Of a stretch of DNA of 64,000 nucleotides, positions 17,198 through 25,929 are shown piece after piece. Location: contig CAKSLI010000003.1 of the NCBI GenBank assembly GCA_934466475.1, positions 1 to 64,000 on the forward strand. The letters are read 5' to 3'. This DNA comes from an uncultured Oscillospiraceae bacterium (lineage in GTDB: Bacteria > Bacillota > Clostridia > Oscillospirales > Ruminococcaceae). The position numbers and the translations under genes are program-made. The first letter of the stretch is position 1. Every line of letters starts with the position of its first letter. The notes beneath the pieces are model-generated. The model was not told the DNA's origin. It searched no databases and saw nothing but the letters and a program-made list of their open reading frames with translations.

Positions 17198-17347
17198 TAT
17201 TTCTGATACATTACAGAAAACAAAAACAGAACCGCCAGTTCTATGCTTTTCAGCTACCGGCGAACCGTATTTTCATGGACTTAAAAGGAAAACCCGCCCT
17301 GACAGATAATCAGACCGGGTTTGAAAAGCAGGGTTTCTGAAACGTTA

Positions 17348-17577
17348 GGTCACCTCTAAAAACCTTGTTTGAGTGAAAATGCGTATAGAACACCGCCTGC
17401 TACTTTCAACGAGCGAAATTTCTGATGCGACGGCGTCCATGCCGTCGCCCGGTTATTTCGCTTTGCAACATCGTGTTGCACCTCCTCGTAAGGCATACAG
17501 CCTTACTTCGTCGGCTTTCATCGCATTCGGCGCACTCTACCCATTTTCACTTTTAAAACCGTTTTTTAGAGGTGACC
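17348..17577. mobile_element. MITE-like element, copy 1 (230 bp)
   Basis: Terminal inverted repeats GGTCACCTCTAAAAACC (17348-17364) and its near-complement (17561-17577), flanked by the 4-bp direct repeat GTTA (17344-17347, 17578-17581). The inside has a hairpin around CGACGGCGTCCATGCCGTCG and no gene. The inner sequence recurs, inverted, in the copy at 58627. The right end sits 12 bp from the stop codon of the zinc-ribbon gene. The rest of 17200-17347 shows no gene. Confidence 0.85.
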
Positions 17578-17588
17578 GTTAATAAGTT

Positions 17589-19370
17589 TTAATCCTTGCG
17601 CGGATATATTTTCTCGGCCTCATCAACCGTCAGGCGTTCATGGATTATTGCTCCGTTATTATCATAAACGCGGAAATAATCGTCTTTTTTACCCATGCCG
17701 CTTCCAAGAAGATAAACGGCAAAGCACCCTTCGGGAAGATCCGCGCCGCATACACCAAAGAAATCGTTGGATATCGCAAGGTTCTCAGCGCTAGGTCTTA
17801 TAATGACGGCGCCGTTAATGTCTATCAGACCCTTATGATTATTGCCGTCATGTATCAGGAAATACTGCTTTCCTCCTGAAACGAGCGAATCGCTGAACGG
17901 AGAGGTTTCCGGAATAAATTCATATCCTCCGAAGTTTGCCGCATAGAAAACGTCATCACACTCGCACGGCATATAAAAATTTTTTCTGGGATATCTGAAC
18001 ATTTCCACATGGTCACTGATATTGTAGACAACAGCCGATTCCGTGCCCAAAACCATGCATGTACCAAGCACATATACCTTGTCCTTGTAATAGAATTCGC
18101 TTTCCTCAAAGCCAGTCTTACTGGTATCGAACAATATATCCAAATTCTCATCACAGCAAAGTATCCGCTCATTGTCGCCCCCAATATCGAGTACAAGGTA
18201 ATAATGCCCGTTGTTCTCAACAAAACGGCTGTTTTCGTCCGCACAGCCTTCAGAGGAAAAAGACAGATCACCCGTTTCAAAGGTGATCATGAAAGCAGCC
18301 GAGGAATTGCTGCCTGCTTTATTGGAGGCTATGTGCCACCTGATTCTCCCGTTTGTATCCGTATTTTTGCAGAATGCTATATAGCGGACTCCATATTTTT
18401 CGACATCTATTGATATATCCGCCGTATCATCTTCAACATAGGGTAAAACGATTATTTTCGCTCCGTTGTCGTCATACAGGTCTATATGACCGCTGTATTC
18501 TCTCTTTATAAGATTGCTGTCACAATTTCTTGCCATGATCACATGAACGTTCGCTTCATCACCCTCAATAACCTTACCGTTTTTGGTGAAAAAGCAGCCA
18601 AATCTGCCTTTGCGCAGGCTGGAGGAATAATCGTCTTTGTTGATCTGACCTGAAGGCAGATATAAAAATACTTCCCTGCAAAGATCACTTATATAAACAC
18701 TCTCCAGAGCAGCTCTGCCAGTTCCGAAATCAACGACATCATATACGTTCAGATACATTCCGCGGGCTTCCCTGAACGGAACTGCACGCAGATAGTATTG
18801 ATCATTGAGAACGATCATCTGATTCAGCAGTCCATATTTTGCAGATACTGAATCAATAACTCTGCCGCTGTAAGATACGATTCTAAATCTCAGGTCACCT
18901 GTATTCCGGAGCCGGAACGCCGCATACTTGCTGCCGGTTGGAAATACCTCTGGCTTTTCGGAGACTTCGTAATTAAAAACAGAAAGATCTTTCAGAACAC
19001 AGGTAATTATTTGATCAAACTCGTATGAATCACCGTCTTTTTTCAGAACCCTGTATTCATTGTCCTCGCCGTTAATATGTACAATGGCCAGGTCGTCCAT
19101 AAACTCGCTTATCCAGTCAATATTGAGGCGTTCCGCAGTATCACTGTGCTCAGCGATCCAGGTCTTATAGAAAGGAGCGCTGACAGATTCCGTTTCCTGC
19201 AATTTTGTCTGCCCGGCAGCACTTATTTTCTGACCGCACTTATGGCAGAACACTGCGTCAACGGGCAGCTGCGCCCCGCATTCCGGGCAGATTACCGTCT
19301 GCTTTTCCCCGCAGTATGAACAAAAAGCCGAATCGTCCGGGATAGATTTTCCGCAGCTAACGCATTTCAT
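17589..19370 (-). CDS. Zinc-ribbon protein with beta-rich repeat body
   Basis: 593 residues. The N-terminus holds two zinc ribbons (CVSCGKSIPDDSAFCSYCG and CPECGAQLPVDAVFCHKCG). The rest is soluble, rich in predicted strands and aromatic/acidic repeats such as YDDNGAKIIVLPY, GLIDINGAVIIRP and VYDNNGAIIHERL, which resemble WG/beta-propeller-like repeats. No membrane segment or catalytic motif is seen, and I do not recognise the family beyond the ribbons. The start is ATG 19370, behind GGAGGG; an earlier ATG would itself contain that site. It is divergent from the three-gene AAA/vWA operon, from which its promoter is 66 bp away, so a shared role is possible. Confidence 0.7.
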   Translation of the reverse strand: MKCVSCGKSIPDDSAFCSYCGEKQTVICPECGAQLPVDAVFCHKCGQKISAAGQTKLQETESVSAPFYKTWIAEHSDTAERLNIDWISEFMDDLAIVHINGEDNEYRVLKKDGDSYEFDQIITCVLKDLSVFNYEVSEKPEVFPTGSKYAAFRLRNTGDLRFRIVSYSGRVIDSVSAKYGLLNQMIVLNDQYYLRAVPFREARGMYLNVYDVVDFGTGRAALESVYISDLCREVFLYLPSGQINKDDYSSSLRKGRFGCFFTKNGKVIEGDEANVHVIMARNCDSNLIKREYSGHIDLYDDNGAKIIVLPYVEDDTADISIDVEKYGVRYIAFCKNTDTNGRIRWHIASNKAGSNSSAAFMITFETGDLSFSSEGCADENSRFVENNGHYYLVLDIGGDNERILCCDENLDILFDTSKTGFEESEFYYKDKVYVLGTCMVLGTESAVVYNISDHVEMFRYPRKNFYMPCECDDVFYAANFGGYEFIPETSPFSDSLVSGGKQYFLIHDGNNHKGLIDINGAVIIRPSAENLAISNDFFGVCGADLPEGCFAVYLLGSGMGKKDDYFRVYDNNGAIIHERLTVDEAEKIYPRKD

Positions 19371-19414
19371 ATAATAACCCTCCATTGATTTAAAAAGTTG
19401 TGCCTTTTATCTAA

Positions 19415-19443
19415 AGTATATCATATCGAAAATGGATTGTCAA
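19415..19443 (-). promoter_or_regulatory. Promoter of the zinc-ribbon gene
   Basis: On the minus strand TTGACA (19438-19443), 17-bp spacer, TATACT (19415-19420). Confidence 0.75.
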
Positions 19444-19485
19444 GGCTTATATGTCCGATATTCCGTACAGTTGTTTCATCAGCTA

Positions 19486-19514
19486 TTGATTTATTTGCGA
19501 TTTTGTGATACAAT
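19486..19514 (+). promoter_or_regulatory. Promoter of the helical-repeat/AAA/vWA operon
   Basis: TTGATT (19486-19491), 17-bp spacer, TACAAT (19509-19514). It is back-to-back with the zinc-ribbon promoter, the two -35 boxes being 42 bp apart. Confidence 0.65.
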
Positions 19515-19559
19515 TAATTGCAGGACTTGATTCAGGACATCAGGACGCGGAGGAAAGCA

Positions 19560-21200
19560 ATGGCAATTAATCATAGCTATATTTATATGTTTAGCAACCC
19601 CTCAGAGCTGGCAGCCAATTACTCCGAGGACGAGATCACCGCCAGTCTGATGTACAGGTATGAAAGCGGAAACGGCCTCCTTTCAGACGACATTGAAACG
19701 CTGGTGAAATACTGCCCGGACAACGCCGAAAATATTCTTGCCAGATGCCTGAAATACATAAGGGAAGTGTATTCCTCCAACTCGTGGCAGTATTATAATA
19801 TCCTCTTTGAGTATGCATGGGTCCTTTACAGGAAAATGCGCCTGAAAAAATCAGTGGATCATTTCAGGGCAGCCCTGGTGCTGAATTACGATGAAAACCA
19901 GACGGTCATTTCACCGTTCAGCTCATACTTCCTGAAGGACGTACCAGAGGACTCATGCAGCGACCTGGATTCATTTATTGAAGCCCTGAAAGTCTCGACC
20001 GGCTACCGCCCCGGTCTCCGGAAAAAGGTTATGCGGCTTCATTTATCACGCGCCGCCCGTGCGCTGGAATCAGCAGGCCTGTTCGCGGAATCGGAAGCCA
20101 TATACAAGAAATTATGCGATGAAATGCTTAGCTACGGAGATGTATACGGTCTGGACAGCTCGGCAGACCTGTGCCGGATCTGTATCCGCATGGGCGAACC
20201 GGATAAGGCGGAGGGCTATTGCAGCGCGGCAGAGCGCGTCCTCCGGGCAAGCCCGGAAGCAGACGCCGGAGCTGCTGAGAAGATCCTGGTAAATCGCGCT
20301 GTTCTTCTGTTTATGGGCGGCAAATTTCAGGAGGCTTACAATCTCTTACCCAAAGGGAGGTCACAGAGTGCTCTCCTTACAGAGCTTAAAATTGATTTTG
20401 AGCTGCTTTTTAATTGTATTCTTTATCTGTCCACGGGTGAGACCCGCGATTCCGGTCTGAAGCGCCTTGAATCGGAGATAAAAGGCAAGGACATTGATTC
20501 CGCCGTTCTGCTGATGAAGCTGAAAATGTGTCTGTCCCTTGAAAATAAAAAGCTGGCTCCCGGCAACGTTCTCGCCCTTGCACAGACAGATATGAAGGAA
20601 TGCGGCAGCTATATTTACGGGCTGTTCAATTACTATAATGCGCTTACTTATGCGGCGAGCGCCCCAAAAAAAGCTGTGGATCTGCTGTACCTCTCAGAAA
20701 GATCCCTCGGCGGTATGATGAACAAGCAGACCGGGAAAAGTTATCCATCCGGCTGCAAACCCGGTCTGATGAAGTCCGTGCTGAGGCTGAAGAATGGTGA
20801 CACGTCTGCCGCTGCGGACAATATAAACAACGCCGGGATCCTTTTTGAATGGATATCGTGCATATCAAAAACGGACAGAATAATATCGCTTTCCAGGTTT
20901 GAATACGCAGCCGAGCGCCTTGGCGTCATCAGGGCTATGATCAACAGGATTCATGGAACAGGCATAAAGCTGTTTGCCGTCTGCGAGTACATTAAAAGGT
21001 ACGTCACGGTTTACTCAGCCATGGGAAAACTGACCGATATCCAAAAGAAAGAGCTGCCGGAATACATCCGTACTCTGAAAGAGTGTATTTCATATTTCGG
21101 CACGCAAAAGGATTTCGGAATGAGCTGTAATTCATCCGGAGACAACGAATTTCTTGACGATTACCTGCCGGACTTCCGTATAAAAGAGGAGAACTTATGA
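19560..21200 (+). CDS. Helical-repeat (TPR-like) protein, first gene of the AAA/vWA operon
   Basis: 546 residues, nearly all helical, with TPR-like pairs such as ILFEYAWVLYRKMRLKKSVDHFRAALVLN, AARALESAGLFAESEAIYKKL and ICIRMGEPDKAEGYCSAAERVLRA. No signal, membrane segment or catalytic motif. Start ATG 19560 follows CGGAGGAA. The stop overlaps the start of the AAA+ ATPase gene by 4 bp, so the two are translationally coupled. Such repeats usually mediate protein contacts; it is probably a scaffold or substrate adaptor of the ATPase module. The family was not recognised. Confidence 0.7.
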   Translation: MAINHSYIYMFSNPSELAANYSEDEITASLMYRYESGNGLLSDDIETLVKYCPDNAENILARCLKYIREVYSSNSWQYYNILFEYAWVLYRKMRLKKSVDHFRAALVLNYDENQTVISPFSSYFLKDVPEDSCSDLDSFIEALKVSTGYRPGLRKKVMRLHLSRAARALESAGLFAESEAIYKKLCDEMLSYGDVYGLDSSADLCRICIRMGEPDKAEGYCSAAERVLRASPEADAGAAEKILVNRAVLLFMGGKFQEAYNLLPKGRSQSALLTELKIDFELLFNCILYLSTGETRDSGLKRLESEIKGKDIDSAVLLMKLKMCLSLENKKLAPGNVLALAQTDMKECGSYIYGLFNYYNALTYAASAPKKAVDLLYLSERSLGGMMNKQTGKSYPSGCKPGLMKSVLRLKNGDTSAAADNINNAGILFEWISCISKTDRIISLSRFEYAAERLGVIRAMINRIHGTGIKLFAVCEYIKRYVTVYSAMGKLTDIQKKELPEYIRTLKECISYFGTQKDFGMSCNSSGDNEFLDDYLPDFRIKEENL

Positions 21201-22810
21201 ACATTTTTGATGAAAGCCTTTATAAAGCACGCAAAGGCGACGGTACCGTCTTCAAGGGGCTCGGAATACGCCACAACGACCTGGCTTCCAGATACTGCGA
21301 CTGTCCGGACGATATCACAATATCACAGAGTATTGCAGAAGCAGCTATCCTGCTGCGGGATATCATAAATGAAAACAATGACGATAACCGCTTATTCTGG
21401 GAAAAGGACGGCAGCTACATCGGGTTTGATATCGCGCTTCCCCGGGAATGGAGATTTGAGAACATCGTGCCCCTGGGTTACTATGGCTTTCTGGAGGGCA
21501 GCCGGATACTTGCCGGAGGCAGGTCCTACAACGGAACTATAACCGAAAACGCCCCCGACGGATCAGAATACTCCCTTGACATGGCATATATCATAGCGGC
21601 GCTCATCAGGGAAATAATCACGGATTCCAGGTGCTGCAACGCATTCACAAGGCTGATGTATTTCGTATCTCAGCAGACTATCGCAGAATTCTGCGCAAGC
21701 GTTATGACCGAAGAAAAATCATGCCTGAACTATCTTGTCGGATCACTAAACAGCGCGGACATAAGAGCAGCCTCGTTCAGCTTCAGCGATTTCCGGAAGC
21801 TCGTGATCCCCGCACCTGACGACTTCGACGCCCCCGAAGAGGAGGATGAAGAAACCGACAGAGAGCTCCCCGCCATGGGGCAGGACTCCGACAGCGAGCC
21901 GCTCAGCACGTCCGGCGCGGCAGCCGTTCAAACGCAGCATAGCAAGAAAAAAGCGGATTTCAAGATCTCTGAGAGCTCAATTATAAAAATGGACAGGAAC
22001 AAATTTGCAGAGGAATACCACGCGCTGATACCATCGCTGCCTCCTGAATTTGTGATACCGGAACAGATACTGGCCGTTTGCAGCGCAATATCATCCGGAG
22101 ATGTGACCTCCGTACTGATACACGGTCCCGCAGGAACGGGTAAAACCATGTCATGCAAGCTGATATGTCAGGAGATCGGACTGCCTATAATGGAAACCAT
22201 CAACTGCACGGAAAACCTGGACGAATTCGTCCTAGGCAAATTTCTGCCGGAAAACGACAGGATAGTATTCAGGGAGAGCTACGTCACAAAGGCAATAAGA
22301 GACGGCGGCGCCGTTGTCTTTGAAGAGATAAACTTTGCCAAGCCGCAATATCTTTCCTTCCTCAATTCCCTGCTTGACGACAACGGATTTGTCCGCCTTG
22401 ACAACGGTCAGACTGTAAAAAGGAATAAAAACTTCCGGTTCTTTGCCACAATGAATATCGGCTACTTTGGCACAAAGGAGCTTAATCAGGCGCTGTTCAA
22501 CCGCTTTGGCATTGTCGCAGAGCTTGATGAGCTTTCTGACAGCGCTATCGGTAAAATGCTGGCGGCAAGAGTCCCTGAATGCAGGAATCAGATAAGCAAG
22601 ATCCTGTTCGTTTACCACAGGATAAAAAATATGTTTGAACAGAACGGGTACGATCTGGTCATTTCGCCCAGAAACCTTGAATCATGGGCGCGTATGTCAA
22701 AATACCTCGGATTTGTTGTTGCCGCTGAATATACGCTCATATCCACAGCCAGGGCTGACAGGGAAACGGAAAAGGCAATCCGTGATATCGTATCGGGGAT
22801 ATGCTGGTAA
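21197..22810 (+). CDS. MoxR/CobS-like AAA+ ATPase
   Basis: 537 residues. An N-terminal region of about 220 residues of unknown fold and an acidic linker (EEEDEETDRE) precede a single AAA+ module: Walker A GPAGTGKT (310-317), Walker B VVFEEIN with E376 in place of the usual aspartate and catalytic E377, sensor 1 FATMNIGYFGT and arginine finger FNRFG. The layout is that of MoxR/CobS ATPases, which remodel partner proteins together with a vWA-domain protein; the next gene encodes exactly such a partner. The target of remodelling is unknown. Confidence 0.85.
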   Translation: MNIFDESLYKARKGDGTVFKGLGIRHNDLASRYCDCPDDITISQSIAEAAILLRDIINENNDDNRLFWEKDGSYIGFDIALPREWRFENIVPLGYYGFLEGSRILAGGRSYNGTITENAPDGSEYSLDMAYIIAALIREIITDSRCCNAFTRLMYFVSQQTIAEFCASVMTEEKSCLNYLVGSLNSADIRAASFSFSDFRKLVIPAPDDFDAPEEEDEETDRELPAMGQDSDSEPLSTSGAAAVQTQHSKKKADFKISESSIIKMDRNKFAEEYHALIPSLPPEFVIPEQILAVCSAISSGDVTSVLIHGPAGTGKTMSCKLICQEIGLPIMETINCTENLDEFVLGKFLPENDRIVFRESYVTKAIRDGGAVVFEEINFAKPQYLSFLNSLLDDNGFVRLDNGQTVKRNKNFRFFATMNIGYFGTKELNQALFNRFGIVAELDELSDSAIGKMLAARVPECRNQISKILFVYHRIKNMFEQNGYDLVISPRNLESWARMSKYLGFVVAAEYTLISTARADRETEKAIRDIVSGICW

Positions 22811-22822
22811 AGGAGAACATCA

Positions 22823-24874
22823 TTGGACGCAGAATTCTTGCCTGAAGATATCGCAGCGCTTTTTTCCAGGTATGCAAGCGTAATACGCAGTGACCTGAAC
22901 GATCTTTTTGGCTGCGAACAAGCCGTAGAATGCGATAGGGTCTCCAGATTGGTGAAGTACTATCTTGCTCCGGCAGGAATATCCGGCGCGGCGTCATTTT
23001 CCGGGACTATTTTCCTTAACCCGGTTTTTTACTACAAGCCGCTGACAAACAGGAAAATCGCTGAACAGACCAGAAAGCTTGCGGACATTCCCGGAGAGGA
23101 AGGGCTGTTCCGCTCGTTTGTCCGGGGTATAATGATTCATGAGTATTCTCATATCCTTCACCCGTCTGACGATCTGGAGCTTTACTGCAACCCCCGATTT
23201 GACGACGAAAAACGCAGACGCGTCTTCTCGGCTTCCGCGGCTATAATCGAAGACGCTGAAGCCGACAGATTCATTTCAGAAACATATCCCGAATGCTCCA
23301 GGTATCTGAAAACAGCCAGGACGCTGCTGGCGCTTGCTTCCCTGAAAAGGAACGGCTCCACCTCCGACCCTCTGCTTTATGCGGCGATAAAGGTGCTGGC
23401 GCCTGAAATTTGTATCCATGCTGTAAAATTTGACGCAGCTCGTCTGGAGCTCCTGCTTAGAAAAGCGCTGGCTCAGACTACGGCGGCGGGAAAGCTGAAA
23501 TACATTGAGAAAATATCAGATTTCATTTCAGAGTACGGACGGCATGATGTTTCTCAAGAACTGAGACTTTTTCTGACCGGATATGACACGCACTACCTTT
23601 CGATATGCAGGGATTATTTCAATGTAAGCATAGAAGTTCAGAGCACTGCGTCCCTTGATGACAACGGCGGCAGTACAATACTCATGGAAGACGAAGACAG
23701 CGACATCAGTCCACAAGCGTTAGCTCAGCTTTTTTCAAGCATCGCAGACTCAATCGGAGCCTCTTTTGAAACAGTTATAAACGGCGATCCTCCTGCTGAA
23801 TCAGGAGGCTCAGACGATAACAGCAGCTGGCAGATCCCTGTGGACGAAGGCGATTCCAGCAATTATTTTGATTTATACTCCAAGGTAATGGACGCATTGG
23901 ACAATGACGAAATAAACACGAACGGAGACCCATTTACAACACTGTCAATGACCTGCATATGGAGGATACCGCAATATAGTGCGGCTGATGAGGCAATATA
24001 CAAAAAAATCACGGCGATGTACAGCGGACTGATACAGAACTTTACAAGCAGGATCGGCAAGCTGATAGAACCCAGCATATCCGTCAGGGAAGAAAAACAG
24101 CTTTACGGAAAAGGGATAGTTTCGTCAAGGCTGACCGATGCCAAAAAGCGCTACTGGTTCACGACCACCGAGGAGGTGGATCGTCCTGATTTCGATGTAA
24201 CATTCATAGTCTTCAACAACTCAAAATTCAATGGGGAAGATGATAAAAAGGCTCTTTTCAGGCAGAACTGCATTATTCCGCACAGGTATCTTACATACGG
24301 GCTGGTGGCAGCGGCAGAAGTTCTCGACAGAAACGATATACCCACCAGGATATACTGCGGCGCATACAACCCGATCCAGAACCTTGGACATCAGCCTGAT
24401 TACAGGCTTCTGGTGTCCCCGGACTTCCAGAATTCAAAGTATAATATCGGAAGATATCTGTACGAAAGCAACACTTCGTTCCTTAACCGTATAGATAATG
24501 CCACACAAAGAATACTGTCACTGGAGTACATCAGCAGAATTCTAATGAAGTCTCTGCCAAACAGAAAACACGTTCTCATTTACATATCTGATTACGAAGC
24601 AAAGGCTCACCTTCTGCCTGCGAATGAACAGAAGCAGCTGTACAGTACAACCAGGAAAAGCGTCCGTGAAATGGCGCAGAGAAGCCGCACATCATTTGCT
24701 GCAATTGCCGTTGATCACAACAATATCTCATCGTCACAATCCAGGAATCAAAACAAGCTGTGCTACCCTGTTCTGAACCAGGCTTATCCATATACAGTGC
24801 AAAGTCTTGACCGGACTGATTTTCCCGGATTATTGCTCCGCACAATAGAAAAATCAATAAGAATGGTATTATGA
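22823..24874 (+). CDS. CobT-like protein with HExxH motif and degenerate vWA domain
   Basis: 683 residues. The N-terminal part has a metalloprotease-like H106-E-Y-S-H110 with a downstream IIEDAEADRF (141-150) that could supply the third ligand, the pattern seen in CobT-type proteins. An acidic, serine-rich spacer (about 270-350) leads to a C-terminal vWA-like fold from about 455: FDVTFIVFNN occupies the MIDAS strand but lacks DxSxS, while KHVLIYISDYEA fits the later TDG strand. Start is TTG 22823 behind AGGAG (22811-22815); no ATG fits. Partner of the AAA+ protein upstream. Whether the HExxH site cleaves anything is unknown. Confidence 0.75.
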   Translation: MDAEFLPEDIAALFSRYASVIRSDLNDLFGCEQAVECDRVSRLVKYYLAPAGISGAASFSGTIFLNPVFYYKPLTNRKIAEQTRKLADIPGEEGLFRSFVRGIMIHEYSHILHPSDDLELYCNPRFDDEKRRRVFSASAAIIEDAEADRFISETYPECSRYLKTARTLLALASLKRNGSTSDPLLYAAIKVLAPEICIHAVKFDAARLELLLRKALAQTTAAGKLKYIEKISDFISEYGRHDVSQELRLFLTGYDTHYLSICRDYFNVSIEVQSTASLDDNGGSTILMEDEDSDISPQALAQLFSSIADSIGASFETVINGDPPAESGGSDDNSSWQIPVDEGDSSNYFDLYSKVMDALDNDEINTNGDPFTTLSMTCIWRIPQYSAADEAIYKKITAMYSGLIQNFTSRIGKLIEPSISVREEKQLYGKGIVSSRLTDAKKRYWFTTTEEVDRPDFDVTFIVFNNSKFNGEDDKKALFRQNCIIPHRYLTYGLVAAAEVLDRNDIPTRIYCGAYNPIQNLGHQPDYRLLVSPDFQNSKYNIGRYLYESNTSFLNRIDNATQRILSLEYISRILMKSLPNRKHVLIYISDYEAKAHLLPANEQKQLYSTTRKSVREMAQRSRTSFAAIAVDHNNISSSQSRNQNKLCYPVLNQAYPYTVQSLDRTDFPGLLLRTIEKSIRMVL

Positions 24875-24877
24875 CAT

Positions 24878-24918
24878 AAAAATTGCCGTGCCGGAATCAT
24901 ATCCGGTACGGCAATTTT
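24878..24918 (+). terminator. Terminator of the AAA/vWA operon
   Basis: AAAATTGCCGT-CCGGA pairs with TCCGG-ACGGCAATTTT around a 6-nt loop, directly after the stop codon. It is near-symmetric and may also serve the minus strand. Confidence 0.85.
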
Positions 24919-24926
24919 CAGGTTGT

Positions 24927-25395
24927 TTAATGCTTGATGCAGGAACCAAGCGTGCTTTTCAGCGTTTCCATGTTTATAGGCTTTGCGATATGCGCATTCA
25001 TGCCTGCGTCAAGGCGTCCTGAACGTCCTTGACAAATGCGTTTGCCGTCATTGCAACGATAGGAATGGTCAGAGCCTCCGGGTGTCCTGAATCGCGGACA
25101 GCCTTTGTCGCTTCGTAGCCGTTCATTATTGGCATCATTACGTCCATAAGTATCTCGTCATATTTGTGCGCAGGGATAATGTGAACCGCTCCACGGCAAG
25201 CTGTCCGTTTTCAGAAATGTCGCAGGTCGCTCCCTCGGCTTTCAGTAACTCAGTGATTATCTCCGCATTCAGCTCGTTGTCCTCCGCAACTAGGAAATGC
25301 ATCCCTTTCAGGCGCAGGAAAACATTCTGCTTAGCGACAGAGTTCTTGAAATGCTCCACTTCAATGAGCTTTTCCTTTAGGGCAATACCGCACAA
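24927..25395 (-). pseudogene. Remnant of a hybrid sensor kinase: receiver domain
   Basis: On the minus strand two frames together encode a receiver domain: MHFLVAEDNELNAEIITELLKAEGATCDISENGQLAVERF, then YDEILMDVMMPIMNGYEATKAVRDSG...PIVAMTANAFVKDVQDAL, then DAGMNAHIAKPINMETLKSTLGSCIKH. At least two single-base frameshifts (near 25015 and near 25165-25175) and loss of everything upstream of a short coiled segment show that it is dead. The break at about 25381 coincides with the inverted 17-mer that marks one side of the prophage region, so insertion may have cut the gene. Nothing on the far side of the prophage clearly continues it. Confidence 0.75.
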
Positions 25396-25478
25396 AGATT
25401 GTGCGTGTATTGCGCAGTTAGTATTGCCAATATTACGCTTCGCTTATTGGCAATACTCGATTTTTCGTCAGATTGTAC
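25381..25478. repeat. Nested palindromes at the left prophage boundary
   Basis: GCAATACCGCACAA is followed at once by its imperfect complement (TTGTGCGTGTATTGC), and then by a perfect 13-bp inverted repeat AGTATTGCCAATA/TATTGGCAATACT (about 25431-25468). The core GCAATAC/GTATTGC thus occurs four times in 100 bp. They are candidates for transposase sites or a terminator cluster. Confidence 0.5.
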
Positions 25479-25494
25479 AATGAGGTGTTAATTG

Positions 25495-25870
25495 ACAAGG
25501 AAACAAGGGGACGTGAAATAAGGTGGAAGAACCCGAAATAAAGCGGCAATGACCGGGAGAAATGGCGTAACAGAGCCGTTTGTGAGTGCAAGGAAATGCA
25601 AGTGATTAGAATGAGCACCGGGAGTGGTTGTCAAACACTTTCGGCGCTTTTTGCTTGTAAATGGTAAAAATGAGCGAGCGAACAGAAACGGCGGCAAAAC
25701 GTTTAAAGGGTTTTAAAGAAACGTTTAAATGGCGGTGTAATGCGGTTTAAAGCTATCAATGCTATTTAAACGCGTTTTAAATTAATTATATTTATGATAC
25801 ATATTATGTAAGTTGTAGCAAGGAACTCAAGGAACTAAAACGACATTGTCAAGGAACAACTTCCTTGACA
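25495..25870. repeat. CAAGGAA repeats, TTTAAA clusters and a palindrome at the prophage left end
   Basis: There is no gene here. CAAGGAA or its complement occurs about six times (near 25496, 25590, 25818, 25827, 25849 and in TTCCTTG near 25861), including a perfect 10-bp inverted repeat TGTCAAGGAA/TTCCTTGACA. A cluster of TTTAAA-centred words (ACGTTTAAA, GTTTTAAAG, ATTTAAACG) fills 25698-25785. Repeated short words next to the repressor gene suit transposase end-binding sites of a Mu-like phage. Confidence 0.4.
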
Positions 25871-25873
25871 CGC

Positions 25874-25911
25874 AAAAACGGCGCAGGAACATTCAACCCG
25901 CGCCGTTTTTT
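25874..25911 (-). terminator. Terminator of the repressor gene (bidirectional)
   Basis: AAAAACGGCGC pairs with GCGCCGTTTTTT; it begins 18 bp after the repressor stop codon and has T-runs on both strands. Confidence 0.8.
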
Positions 25912-25929
25912 GTGCACTTTTTTATACTA

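Noticed and set aside
17373..17582. Reading frame in MITE copy 1, also found in MITE copy 2 (58586-58825)
   Set aside because: Its conservation is explained by the shared non-coding MITE sequence; no RBS, and it runs through the palindromes and terminal repeats.
25698..25785. CRISPR-like array of TTTAAA words
   Set aside because: Repeat units are only 6-9 bp with irregular spacing and no spacer/repeat structure; no cas genes in the window.
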